Positions 33,969 to 45,682 of a stretch of DNA of 64,000 nt are shown in pieces (the first letter of the stretch is position 1; every line of letters starts with the position of its first letter). Location of the stretch: assembly GCA_027422505.1 (NCBI GenBank), contig JAPQWV010000002.1, forward strand, positions 24,716,501-24,780,500. The letters run 5' to 3'. The notes beneath the pieces are model-generated. The model ran no database searches, had not been told where the DNA came from, and saw only the letters and a list, made by a program, of their open reading frames with translations. This stretch comes from Craterostigma plantagineum. Taxonomy: Eukaryota > Streptophyta > Magnoliopsida > Lamiales > Linderniaceae. The position numbers and the translations under genes are program-made.

Positions 33969-35650
33969 CTTTGATCGTCCTCGATCATAAAGCGGAATAA
34001 ACTTAATCAAGTTAGGATTTTTCGACGTTACTAAATGAATGCTCATGTTTAATCTCAGAAAAGAAAAAGCACAATCGGTCGAAATCGTCATCAACTAATG
34101 AATGATCCAGCTAAACACGAGACATAAAATGATAGTTCGCAATCATATCATCGCACAAAAATATTTCCAGATCCTAACACATATCAAGTGACAACTCTCA
34201 CATGGATCGCTCAACTCGCTCGGAGTGTTTAATGTGATCTGTATAAAAACGCTCAACTCACAACATAGAATGATATTACTCTAAGCTTGCGAATATATCA
34301 CATCATATTCACATAGTGAATCTCATGCACGAATCAAAAGGTCTTTATCAAGGTTGTAATGGGGCTCGTGGTAGTAAGGGTGTGATATGTGGGATGAGTG
34401 AGGTACTATGGTCAAGCATATTAGTTACTAAATCGCTTTCCCCGTCTATACTCGATAGCACAAAATACGACTCAAGCAATAGAGACTCATACTACTCAAA
34501 TATTTTACTAAGAACTCAAGAAAATAATTCTGAAAATCTATTGTAACGCTCTTCTCTTTTTCTTTTCTTTTTTTCCTTTTTTTTCTTTTCTTTTTTGCAA
34601 ATAAAATAATTTTTTTCTAATATATTTTTTTCTCTATTTTTTTTTCTCTCTTTTTTTTCTCTTTTTTTTTAAGATAAGTAAAATAAAATACCGCAACCAG
34701 ATAAAACAAGCCGTAATTTTCTTTCCTCTAAACTAATAGACTCAATACTGCGAAGCGACTAGTAAGCTAACATGCTGACAGTGGGTTCGAGGATGAAGGA
34801 TAAAATAACGGGATAACGTGGCTAAATATCGTAGCTCCAAATAAAAAAAAAATAAGGCTAAAAGGCTCAAATGGGCTCACTAATTGATAGATATGTCGGG
34901 CATGGAGATATTTAGGCCAGTGGCTCATCGTAATAGCCTTTATCATTTTCGTACACAAAATTTGACATGCATAACAGAGCAAGTTCGAAAATAATCAGAC
35001 TATGCGTGACCCTCATGAAAAAACACATTGAGCAAGTATTATGTTGCTCTAATTTTTTTCGGCTCAAAACTCACAATATTTTCTGGCTTTGTGTCTCATG
35101 ATACGTGCTATTTTTCTGAAGCAATCAATGTGATCAGATAGTCATGCTAAAATCAAAACACGTAACATGCAGAACTTTCACACACAATTAGCTGAATCTT
35201 ATCTCGACACCTGAAAAATTTTAAAAATTTTCATCATCGACATGAGTTTTCACAAGTGACGTTCAAATCCTAACATTGATCAATTAAGCCAACTAGTAAA
35301 TCGAAGAGATCGATATCATATAAAATCTAGCATGTGTCACCCCACCCCAAACTAATTTGCGCATTGTACTCAATGTGTAAAAATTTTAAAGCAAATAGAG
35401 AGTTTAAGTGACACTGCCCTGAATAATGCGTTGTTTGATGCAGACGGGTTGTGAGAAGATTTCGGTTCCTTCATAGATCGAGCTAGCTCTGCGAACAAAC
35501 CACCCCCAAACTGACTATGAGCCTGCGAGGAAACAAAACTAGACGGCACCGTGATACGAATTTTTGTGAAAAAGCAAAACACACTTAATAAGATGCGATA
35601 TGATAAATATAAGACTCGAATACGAAATAAAATGTAACGCATAGATATTA
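33969..35650 (-). other. Athila-A 3' non-coding region with extra polypurine-tract copies
   Basis: No ORF2 homologue or other gene was found. A pyrimidine-rich tract (34550-34672) is mostly T with some C, so it is purine-rich on the coding strand. Two further polypurine-tract-like copies on the minus strand are AGTTTGGGGTGGGGTG (35338-35353) and CAGTTTGGGGGTGGTT (35498-35513). Both are close to the terminal tract sequence. Confidence 0.65.
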
Positions 35651-35652
35651 CT

Positions 35653-35675
35653 TGGGTTGCCTCCCAAGAAGCGCT
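35653..35675 (-). other. 23-bp motif shared with Athila-B
   Basis: It is identical to 20992-21014 on the opposite strand and lies at the same relative place, just downstream of the integrase frame. It is upstream of the polypurine-tract copies. Confidence 0.75.
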
Positions 35676-35709
35676 GCGTTTATAGTCGTTAGCACGACTG
35701 TCGCACCGA

Positions 35710-37250
35710 TCAAGGTAGATCGGTATATGGACTTGCTTCGGTGTGGTGGAGGTCCTTCAGCTTGCTGGTATTTTCTCCAGACAAGGTATCCCTGAAAGAC
35801 ATAGAACAACTCAAAGCAATCGTATTAGTACTACGGGGTTCTTCAAGAATTATTGAAGTTACTTCTCCAAGATTCCCATCGTCGTATAATTTCAGGCGCT
35901 GTCCATTAACCCTATAAAAGTCCTTCCCGTTTATTAGGATCTGTACGGCTCCAGATGGGAATACTTGCTCCACTACGTATGGCCCTGTCCATTTACTCTT
36001 AGTTTTCTGGGAAATAGGCGCAGTCGCGAGTTGAATAGTAGTACACGATCCCCGACTTCGAACTCTCTCTGTGCAATTCTCTTATCATGGTATTTCTTCG
36101 TTCGCTCCTTATACAGTTTTGCATTCTCATATGCGTTTTGGCGAAATTCTTCCATCTCATTCAGTTGGAGTAACCGGCTTTTACCTCCATCAGTAATTAT
36201 TGCACGTGGTGTACCAAAGCGAGTAAAGATATTTTTCTTAAGAAAGCGAATAACTACTCGTGCATCATTTGTTCCACATGCTTCAGCCTCGACCCACTTG
36301 GACACATAATCTACTGCAACGAGAATATATTTATTAGAGCATGAAGTAGGAAATGGTCCCATAAAGTCAATACCCCAAACATCAAATAACTCGACTTCTA
36401 GCATAATATTTAAAGGCATCTCATGCTTTCTAGAAATACCACCAGTACGCTGACAACGATCACAAGAAACCACATAAGCATGAGCATCCTTAAATAAAGT
36501 AGGCCAGAATAAACCTGATTGAAGCACCTTAAATGCTGTCTTTGTAGGCCCATGATGTCCACCCGTTAATCCAGAATGACAATGCGATAAAACAGAATTT
36601 ACCTCTTCGGCGGGAATACATCGTCGAATTACCTGATCGGAGCAGATTTTGTACAAGAATGGATCGTCCCACAGATAATGCTTTGCATCAGAAAGAAATT
36701 TCTTCTTCTGATGAAAAGTTAACCCTGTTGGAATATCACCTGTAGCAGCATAATTTGCAAAATCCGCGTACCAAGGTAAAGACGTATCCAGTAATGCATA
36801 CAATTGTTCATCAGGAAAACGCTCATCAATAGGTAATTCCTTATTCTGCTCATGTGAATTCTCTAGCCTAGATAAATGATCAGCTATCACATTTTCGACA
36901 CCTTTCTTATCACGTATCTCTAGGTCGAATTCTTGAAGCAATAAAATCCAACGAATTAACCTAGGCTTAGCATCTTTTTTAGCAAATAGGTATCTAAGTG
37001 CAGCATGATCAGTGTATACTATTACCTTATTCATTACAAGATACGAATGAAATTTATCTACCGCAAATACCACAGCTAGTAGCTCTTTTTCGGTAGTAGC
37101 GTAATTTCTTTGTGCATCGTCCAAAGTCTTTCTAGCGTAGTAAATGGCCAGAAATATTTTATCCTTGCGTTGTCCAAGAACAGCACCTACCGTACCATCA
37201 CTAGCGTCGCACATCAATATAAACGGCAAAGTCCAATCCGGTGCAACCAT
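35710..37250 (-). pseudogene. Athila-A RNase H and integrase with internal deletion
   Basis: The frame 35973-37250 starts inside RNase H, with [38 protein letters not shown] and [10 protein letters not shown]. It runs through a full integrase zinc domain ([11 protein letters not shown], then CDRCQRTGG) and the core [11 protein letters not shown]. After the second core Asp region (AIITDGG) it jumps straight to [13 protein letters not shown]. This skips roughly 110-120 residues, including the catalytic Glu. A last shift near 35980 puts the C-terminal end (EQVFPSGAVQI) in another frame. Integration activity is lost. Confidence 0.9.
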
Positions 37251-37774
37251 CTGTGGTGAGTTTCTCCTTTAAAGTGCGAAATGCTTGTAGACACTGGTCT
37301 GTAAAGTCAAACACAACATCTTTGACAAGTAAGTTTGATAATGGCTTAGCTATTTTCGAAAAATCTTTTATGAAGCGTCGGTAGAATCCTGCATGTCCCA
37401 AAAAAGCTCCTAACCGCCTTCACCGACGTGGGTGGTGGCAGCTGCTCAATTACGTCGACCTTCACTCGATCTACCTCAATGCCCTTATGTGATACCTTGT
37501 GGCCAAGAACTATGCCTTCATGTACCATAAAATGGCACTTCTCCCAATTTAAAACAAGGTTAGTCTCTTCGCAACGTTTAAGAACAAAATCTAGAGGCAT
37601 GTATCGAACGTAGATCCAAACACAGAAATCCATAAAGATCTCCATAAATTTCTCAACTACATCATGGAAAATAGCAAGCATGCATCTTTGAAATGTAGCT
37701 GGGGCATTACATAATCCAAATGGCATACGTCTATACGCAAAAGTACCGTAAGGACAAGTAAAAGTAGTTTTTTC
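37201..37774 (-). pseudogene. Athila-A RT C-terminal half with damaged catalytic box
   Basis: After the premature stop at 37775 the RT continues as TTFTCPYGTF and MPFGLCNAPATFQRC. At the active site the expected FMDDF reads FMDF. One Asp codon is missing, and a further one-base loss soon after scrambles the next ~20 residues. The frame recovers as NLVLNWEKCHFMVHEG, then shifts again near 37385 at the GHAGF block. The polymerase cannot be active. Confidence 0.9.
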
Positions 37775-40765
37775 TTAATTCTCAGGTGCTATAGAAATCT
37801 GATTATACCCTGAATAGCCATCTAGAAAACAATAAAATTCATGTCCAGCTAATCGCTCTAACATTTGATCGATAAAGGGAAGTGGAAAGTGATCTTTACG
37901 TGTGGCATCATTTAATTTTCTATAGTCTATGCATACACGCCATCCCGTAACTGTCTTAGTGGGAATTAATTCATTTGAGTTATTTTTAATCACAGTTATA
38001 CCTCCCTTTTTCGGCACAACCTGCGTCGGGCTAACCCATGCGCTATCGGAGATAGGATAAATAATACCTGCGTCCAAAAGCTTGATTGCCTCCTTCTTCA
38101 TGACTTCTTGCATAGTTGGGTTCAAACGCCTCTGTGGTTGTACGACCGGCCTGTACGAGTCCTCCATTAAAATTTTGTGCATGCAAATGGTCGGACTTAC
38201 TCCTTTTATATTGGCAACCTTCCATGCGAATGCCCGCTTGTGTTCCCTTAGCACTCTCAATAGCTTTTCTTCCATGAGACCTGTCAACGAGGAAGAAATA
38301 ATCACAGGTAAAGTCTCAGCGGCACCAAGATAAACATACTTAAGATGACTAGGTAAAGGCTTTAAATCTAGAGTTGGAGGATCCTCGATTGATGGTCGTG
38401 GTTGTGGTCCCAATAGTCGATCGAGTTGCTCAAATTTTGATTTAAATGACTTTCGGTGAGGTGTATTCGCCTCTAGACTTGCCACGGTATACTCCAACTC
38501 AGCTTTGTTATCTATATCTTCTCTAGTTAAGCATGCTTCCAGCTCATCTTTGTTCCTGAAAGCCTTAAAATACTCAAACGCGCATGAGTCAATAGTATCG
38601 ATAAAGGAACATGAATCATCATCAGTGGGATGTTTCATTGATTTATATACATCAAATACTACTTTTTCGTCCCCTATTTGTAAGATGAGTTTACCATTAC
38701 CGACGTCAATGAGCGCTCTTGCCGTATTTAGAAATGGTCGTCCAAGTATTAAAGGCATGTCGGTATCTTCCTCCATGTCTAATACAACAAAATCCGCTGG
38801 GAAGTAGTGTTCGCCAACCTTCACTAGTACATCCTCGACAATTCCTCGTGGGTATGTGATCCACCTATCCGCTAGTTGGAGAATCGTAGATGTGGGTTTT
38901 GGCTCACCGACTCCTAATTTCTTAAGAAGCGAAAAAGGTAATAGATTGATGCTTGCGCCTAAATCACATAATACATTAGTAAATGAAAGCGAGCCTATAG
39001 AACAAGGGATAGAGAAACTCCCTCTGTCTTTGATCTTCGGTGGTAGCTTCCTTTGTAGCACGGCTGCGCATTCTTCATTGAGCGCTATCGTACCATGTTC
39101 CTCCAACTTATTCCGATTCGACAATAGCTCCTTCAAGAATTTTGCATACTTTGTTATCTGCGAAAGCGCTTCAACAAAAGGAATATTAATTTCAAGCTTC
39201 TTAAAAATATTAATAAAACGTTCAAATTGCTTATCAGGTTTTCCCCTTCGTAGTGCAGCTGGAAATGGAGGTCGAATCTTTATCGGTGGTAGCGGCTCGG
39301 CCTTCTTTTCGGATGGTGGAGAGTCCAGCGTCTTTGTGATCGTGGAAGTACTTTGGTCAGCATCTTCTGCTTTGATCTCTCCCATCGCCTGTTGGGTTTC
39401 TGGAGCTGGCTCGAGCGTCTTTCCATTCCGTAGTTGAATGGCCTTCGCGTACTCTCTAGGATTCTTCTCGGTGTCGCTCGGGAGTGCGCCTTGTTTGCGT
39501 TCGGATACTGTGCTCGGAAGCTGTCCCACTATTGTTGCAAGGTTGTGGATTGTGGCTTGTAGATCTTGAAAATTGGTGTTGACCCTCGTCTCTAGACTTT
39601 GGAAACATTCCTCTGCCTTGCGATTCTCATTGCCTTGTATCGCTACCAATTTGTCGAGTGCTTCCTCCCAACTTGCTTTCGGTTGTTGCTGTTGTATATT
39701 TTGTTGTCCTTGATGCTTCTGAAAAGGTGGTCGCTCTTGTTGGCTCGAAAATCCCGGAGGCTTCTCGTAGTGTGAATTGCCATACGATAGGTTTGGATGA
39801 TTTCTCCAACTCGGATCGTAAGTGTTTGAGTATACGTTCTTTGATTTGTTGTGGACGAAGTTGGCTGACTCCGGATCCTTGGCTTGCATTGCATCTAGCC
39901 TCCGGTGAATAGCCTCAAATTGTGCTTCCATTGAACTATTTATCTCATGCACGCCAGCTGTCCGTCGGTCTAGATCTTGTACCGTGTATCTCGCCGGGTA
40001 GGCCGCAACCCTCTCGATGGTTGCGAGTGCGTCAGTATCTCCTAACTCCATGAAACTTCGCCCACACCCTCCATCAACGATTCGCTTATTTTGTGTGCTT
40101 AATCCTAAAAAGAACGACTGCATTTGTACGATCAATGGGATGTTCTGATTTGGACATTGCCTGAGGAGATTCTTGTATCTGTTCCATGCGTCGCTTAGTG
40201 TTTCTCCTCCTTGTTGTTTGAAGTTTACGAGTTCAGCCCTAATTTTGCTTGTTCTTGATAACGGGTAGTATTTGCCCGTGAAACATTCTACCAGTTCATC
40301 CCAACTATGTATGGATGCATGCGGCAGTGACGAAAACCATTCGGAAGCGTTCCCTGCTAAAGAAAACGGAAAGAATGTCAGTTTTATCACTTCTCGAGAA
40401 ACACCTGGATATTTAATAGTTTTGCAAATTTGTGAGAATTTGGTAATATGGGCATTTGCGTCCTCATTCGTCAGGCCACTGAATGTTGAATCGGTCACCA
40501 TTTGTATAGTAACAGGTTTGATCTCGAATTGGTTATTTGGTCCTGGTGGAATGGCAATTGGATCATTGTCATCGAAGTGCCCAGGAAGTGCTTGGCTTGG
40601 CAAAGTGGGTCGTAGAGCAACCATCCCGTGATTGTGTTGTTCCTCGTGATTCTCCTCTCGTTCTTGATCCTCCATCTTTTGTCTACGATTTCGGTTGTTG
40701 CGTCGGCACGTCACCTCGATTTCTGCGTCGAATAGTAATGGTCCCTTATATGAGTTTCGTGTCAT
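37775..40765 (-). pseudogene. Athila-A gag-protease-RT frame, 996 residues, ended by premature stop
   Basis: This is the longest open frame in the window. The start MTRNSYKGP matches Athila-B gag. The gag capsid spans about residues 95-235 (LTFFPFSLAGNASEWFSSLP, YKNLLRQCPNQNIP). No CCHC knuckle is seen in the 280-330 region, where Athila-B has one. Protease is at about 590-705 with catalytic DLGA at 601-604 and [10 protein letters not shown] at 671-680. RT begins near 800, with GWRVCIDYRKLNDATRKD at 941-958 and FLDGYSGY at 980-987. A CAA to TAA change within the PEN(Q)EKTTF block ends the frame. It is one base from being open here. Confidence 0.88.
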
Positions 40766-41205
40766 GCACCGAATAATATTTCTGCAAAGGATTTAAAAAT
40801 CAAAGTAAATAAGTCCGGTAAAAATAATATTAATAATAATAAAGTAGTGATGACTTAGCTAATAATATTAATGCAAATTATAATATACTAAAATAATAAT
40901 ATATATATAAAAAAATAATACTTCTACTGCAAAAATAATAATAATAATAGTAATAATTATGATACTAATAAAAATAATAATATTTTTTAGATATATATAA
41001 TTGGTAGTGATGTACGGAGAAATAATAATAATAGTAATAAAAATAAAATAATGATGATATAATGAAGATAATATTAATATTATTAATAATAACGCTTCTA
41101 TTTGAAGAAAAATATATCTATATATTATAATAATACTAATAAAAATTTATAAAAATAATTTCTAAATTAAACTCGGAATTAAACTTAAAATTAATGATAC
41201 CGCTG
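40766..41205 (-). other. Athila-A leader with AAT-rich low-complexity sequence
   Basis: Between the gag start and the PBS lie about 330 bp of AATAATAAT/ATATATA low-complexity DNA (40820-41160). No ORF was found. It is an untranslated leader that appears to have expanded by microsatellite growth. Confidence 0.75.
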
Positions 41206-41223
41206 TCCCCGGCAACGGCGCCA
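41206..41223 (-). other. Athila-A primer binding site (tRNA-Asp)
   Basis: The minus strand reads TGGCGCCGTTGCCGGGGA, an 18-base match to the tRNA-Asp 3' complement, identical to Athila-B. It lies six bases inside the 5' LTR. Confidence 0.9.
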
Positions 41224-41229
41224 AAAACT

Positions 41230-42844
41230 TGACACGCTCGAATACTAGCAAGTGTACTAGGTCGTGCAAGTAGTATAAAATGGACGTGAGTCCAAGTATC
41301 GATCCACGAGGACAGCTCGATTAATTTTAAGATATTAATCCGAAATTGAATTTAGACTGAAGCGATTTTTAAAGATGGTGGTTTTATGATTTTATTTTGA
41401 ATGCAAACTAGGTAAAAACGCAAATAAACAACTAAAGCAAATAGACGATTGACGACAAGGTGATCGAGGCGCATGCTCGGCACGTAATTATTCCTACGTC
41501 TTCACGCAATTAATCATAAATAATCAATACGAGCTCAGTCAAGATAGAATTTCCTAAAATAATCGCTACTCGTTTGTCCCGCAATAACGATCCTATGCGA
41601 TAGAGAACCAAACCCTATATGTTTATATGATTGTAGTTTCTACGCAAGCATTTATTGTTTGTGAGATTCCCCGAGTTTAAACGCTTTCGGCGCCTAAGAT
41701 CTCGGAAACCACACGTTCGAAACCGAATTCCATCTCTGGTCGGTTTTACGTCGTGATGCTTTATGTTTATTGTTCTAACCGGTCTAATCACTTTGTCCGT
41801 CTCATAAACCAATCAAGTATCGTGCATATGTTGATCAGACACACGCAAGCATTAAACCCAAAGATAAGACACATAACTCGACTCATACGATTAAATAGAA
41901 AAACAGCATTATCACGTAGTCATTATACGGCCTAACACGGCCTCAATCACACAATATTTTACGCTAGCATATTAAACGATGAAAACAACGGGGATTCAAA
42001 GGAAAGCATCGTTGAAATCAACTCAATAAAAATATAAAAACGTCCCTTACGATACCGGGTTGGTGTGCTTCGCCTTGATGTCTCCCGTATTGTGAGAGCG
42101 AGCAACGCCTTTCTACCGAACTCTCGTCGCCGCGAAAGTAGTCTACGGTGGCCTCGTGCTTTCTGGTCCGTTCTAAAACGTGGGTTCGATGATATGAGTG
42201 GATGAGAGCTGCTTAGTGAAGTTTGGATTGGTGATGTGCGTGAGTGGAGAACTAACAGAAAGTGCTTGGTTGAGCTGTGTGTCTTTTGTATGAGTTGCCT
42301 GCTTGTGATTAATGGCCTCAGCTCCCAACGTTACATGTGCACAGCCTCTCCTAACGTTGCATGTGACCCTCTTTTTAAACGTGAAGTCTGCTTTTTATAG
42401 ATGGCTAAAGGCAAAGCCGTTGAATTATTTCCCATCTTCACGATCGCGCAGCCTTCTTATCTTGATTGTATTTTTTTCCATCCTTGAACACAAAGAAAAT
42501 ATACGGCAGCCAAAAGAAAAGCTTTTATTTCTTTAATAATTCCTTGAGCCTTGTGCGTGATTTAGCAATCTCGTTCCTTGCTCTCTTTTGTCCTATTTGA
42601 TATAAATTAAGATAAGAAAGAAACAACGTGGCTTTTGCATAGACAAGTGTTAGTCAACAATGTCATTAGTACATATGCTTAAATCGGTATGATGCATTAT
42701 TCTCATTGTCATGTTCATTTCACTCTAGTTTACATCAAATATAAAATGTGAACATAAACCTACAATATCATGAAAATTCAAATAAGTAACCGATGATAAC
42801 ACATGTTTACGAGGTCTAAAAATATGTAACATCTTAACTTATCA
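41230..42844 (-). repeat. Athila-A right LTR (5' LTR)
   Basis: 1615-bp partner of 32337-33952. The minus-strand TATA box (TATAAAAAG) is at 42391-42399. This LTR would drive the element. Confidence 0.93.
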
Positions 42845-43240
42845 ACTATTGTACCGAACCTTACGGAAATTATACCACTTAAGTCTTTCTGATACAACAT
42901 AACGAACATTCATTCAAACTATTTTCTCTGGCGATTTCACTTTCAGTTCTTTAATCTTGAGGGGCGAACGATTGAGTCACCACTAAGGCGCGACGTAATT
43001 TCAAGCTATGGGTCTCTCGAATTTATGTATATTAGCTTTAATTACGACAAAAGACATGCTCAATTTATCTTATTTGCGTAGATGAATTTCTAGATATTAT
43101 TCCTCACATATTTTAAATATGACGACGTAAGTATCATTGATATCGTCGAGAACACATCAAAATTGATTTTGTGCCCAGTATGCTCGAAAATTTAGGGCAA
43201 ATCGATCGTTGAAATAGTTTTTTGATACCATATGAATAAC
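42845..43240. repeat. Tandem array of ~540-bp units (right part)
   Basis: The interrupted unit resumes at the target duplication with TGTACCGAACCTTACGG. The TTGAGGGGCGAACGATTGAG block at 42957 falls 534 bp after the previous one once Athila-A and one duplication copy are removed. The array ends near 43225. Confidence 0.85.
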
Positions 43241-44922
43241 ATCTGGTAACATAATAATAGCAATTCATACCTCTTTATATAACACCTACAAGGGGCATTT
43301 TCGTCAAATCATTGTTTAGGTCCTTTACTTTGAATTTTATTTGGACTTGGTCCTCAAAATTGAAGTTACGATGGGGCCTGATATCGAAACGTCCCTTAAT
43401 TATGAGCTCTAAATTTGCCCTTGATTTGACGTTTGTGTGAGATAGTTGTATGGGTAGGAGACTATATGGGGTTGTCAAATTATAATATATTCCATTGTAT
43501 ATGTGAGTGAAGACTGGAGAATCTATTTGTATCATTAGCATTTTCCTACTACTTCAACACTTGTAGAAAATAGATATTACAATTGCATGTGGTAACGTCA
43601 TTATTTCACAGTTGTATGTAGTAATATATTTCTTTTTCTTTTTTTCGATTTGTATGATATCATCTATTGGACTATATTAATTATCAATTATTATACATAT
43701 AATATATTTCATTATTTACACGCAAACGTGTTAAAAAAAAGTAACTTATCTACCCCGATGGAGAAAACATCGTGCGGCGGTTGGGTTCTTCATTGATTTT
43801 TTCGTATGTCTTTGAACTACATCATATTTCAAATTAAAATTTTTTCAATAACTAATGTACTTCTCTTCATTTACTTAGTTTTTTGATAAATTTTAGACTA
43901 TATATCTATTTTTTTAACTGAAAGACTATATAGCTAATTGAAATATGAATTCTTCTCATTTTGTTCCACTAGCTGCTATATCCGGTTGGACAAGCCGAGT
44001 TATTATATAACACTCTTATTTACATCTTTGTCAGTGTTTGCTTCGCTAAAGATTCAAATAATATGAGCACTAGAATTAGATCAGTTCTTAAGTGTCATAA
44101 ATTATTGAATAAATAGAAAAATTTTAAAGTTTGGAGTAGTTTGTTTCTTACCTACCTTTTGAATGTGATTGGTAAAATAAAGAGGCATTTGTCGTAGTGA
44201 CAAAGTCGTGAGGATGTGCCAAACAACTAAACATAATATGATAAAACGAGAATGGAGCTATATGGTGCTTCATCATAATAGTTAGAGTTATTGCACTTCT
44301 TTTCAGATTGTCACGATGGTTGTTGAAAACGAGATTTTATTGTTTATGACGTATTGCTTAGCTTGAGATGGTGCACAATCGATCTTGGTTTAAAACACAG
44401 TTTCAACAATTGTTTCCTCTCAAACTTTTGCTCCTTTATCAAACCGTCTTACACTAAGCATGGACGACACAAGAGCCTGGAAACTTTCACTCCATAGTAT
44501 GGACAAACATATTTATCGTGTTTGACCAAACTTGTTAGACACCTTGATTTTGACCTTGTACGGGCATGCTCATTGTAGAACAATGGAATGCCTAATGACT
44601 CTTCTATGTCCTATAGTTCACAAGGAAGAACCAAGTCATAAGTGATTTTGTTCTTCTATGTCCACTTATGAATGATAGTGAAAACCAAAACATCGAAAGT
44701 ATTGTATTGCATACCATTTGTCTTATAATATTTGTTTGATCTTCATCAATTCGTATGTCATTTCCAAAGAAACATTGTATGGATAAATCTAACGATTTTC
44801 TTAGTTTAGAATGGAAATTAATTCGAACTGTATATAATTTAAATTTAGGTTTTCTCATAGATGATAACTTATTGAATTGCTAAAAGAAATACTAATTTAG
44901 TATAAATAATATGGGTATTTTC
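43241..44922. other. Intergenic DNA; MULE-like terminal sequence at its left end
   Basis: From about 43285 the sequence GGGGCATTTTCGTCAA is followed by GGTCCTTTA, GGTCCTCAAAATTGAAGTTA and GGGGCCTGA blocks. These resemble 63755-63845 at the far right. The resemblance suggests both are right ends of related MULE-type elements. The rest is AT-rich with no convincing gene. Confidence 0.4.
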
Positions 44923-44954
44923 GCCGCGCCTCGTGCGCGGCTTCAAAATTCTAG
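44923..44954 (+). mobile_element. Helitron 3' terminus
   Basis: A 7-bp perfect GC-rich stem (GCCGCGC 44923-44929, GCGCGGC 44935-44941) with a 5-nt loop is followed after nine bases by CTAG and then T. This is the classic Helitron 3' end: hairpin, short spacer, CTRR, insertion before T. No Rep/helicase coding sequence is nearby, so it would be a non-autonomous copy. The 5' TC end was not located; it must lie to the left. Confidence 0.6.
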
Positions 44955-44962
44955 TATATTAA

Positions 44963-45613
44963 TAGGGCTGGGGAAATATACCAAAATACCGATATACCGT
45001 CCTTATTGTATTGAAATGTACCGAAAATATCGAAAATTTTGGTATACCGAAGTTTTTGGTAAGGTATGATACTGTACCGAAAATTTCGGTACGGTAATGG
45101 TATGAAAGTTTTAAAATGTAGGTATACCGATTATACCGAAATACCGAAATTTTTAATATTATATATATATATACACACACACACCCACATATATTATATT
45201 ATTCAAAAAATATAAATGGATTAAAATATTATAAGGATCTTCATAAATTAATTAGCCCATATACCCAACTTCTAACTGACTAAAATATCTAATTATTTAA
45301 GGTTATTTTATGAATTAAAAATCTTTTTACTTTGGAAAATTTGGTATTAATAATCCATCTTATTTGGGGCCTAATGAGTTTGAATTGACTAAAATTCGAA
45401 AACAACAAATAACGAGTTACGAGGTACGCATAGTAAAAAAACCTCCGTGTTAATGGTATAGAAGGTATGATACCGATACCATACCAATTTCGGTATGATA
45501 CCGTATCGAAATTTAAGGTATACCGAAATTTTGGTATGATATTGGTATGATTTTTTTCGATACTGAAATTTCGGTACGGTATAGTTTTGATACGGTATAC
45601 CGTACTGAACCAC

Positions 45614-45618
<5 letters not shown>
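44963..45618. mobile_element. Foldback MITE, hAT-like, rich in GGTATACCGAAAT repeats
   Basis: The ends read TAGGGCTGG on the left and CCACCCCTA on the right, inverted with one mismatch. Both are followed inward by GGTATACC-type repeats in opposite orientation (44985-45145 and 45460-45600). No ORF is present. The flanking 8-mers TATATTAA and TATATATA match at six of eight, but the right one is part of a microsatellite. An 8-bp duplication would fit hAT. Superfamily is tentative. Confidence 0.5.

Positions 45619-45682
<64 letters not shown>
45619..45682. repeat. TA dinucleotide microsatellite
   Basis: About 64 bp of near-pure (TA)n with two AATAT interruptions, abutting the MITE end. Confidence 0.9.

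Larger units (their letters stand above)
32337..42844 (-). mobile_element. Athila-A: 10.5-kb minus-strand Athila-type Gypsy element
   Basis: The LTRs (32337-33952 and 41230-42844) begin TGACACGCTCG and end CTTATCA, with perfect ACTAT duplications at 32332-32336 and 42845-42849. Minus-strand order from the right is LTR, tRNA-Asp PBS, gag-protease-RT, RNase H, integrase, shared 23-bp motif, non-coding region, polypurine tract, LTR. No ORF2 is present. Lesions include a stop in RT, loss of a catalytic Asp and an internal integrase deletion. The LTRs are very similar, so the insertion looks fairly young. Confidence 0.93.

Noticed and set aside
38856..39437. 193-residue plus-strand frame within Athila-A
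   Set aside because: Antisense of the protease region of the 996-residue gag-pol frame.
41000..41160. AAT-rich leader of Athila-A as a separate satellite
   Set aside because: It lies between PBS and gag of an element with perfect target duplications, so it is part of the leader.
43267..43300. TCATACCTCTTTATATAACACC as the 5' end of the Helitron whose 3' end is at 44954
   Set aside because: The adjacent GGGGCATTTTCGTC and GGTCCTT blocks also occur at 63755-63845 beside a MULE, so a MULE end is the better reading. No second Helitron copy is available to decide.
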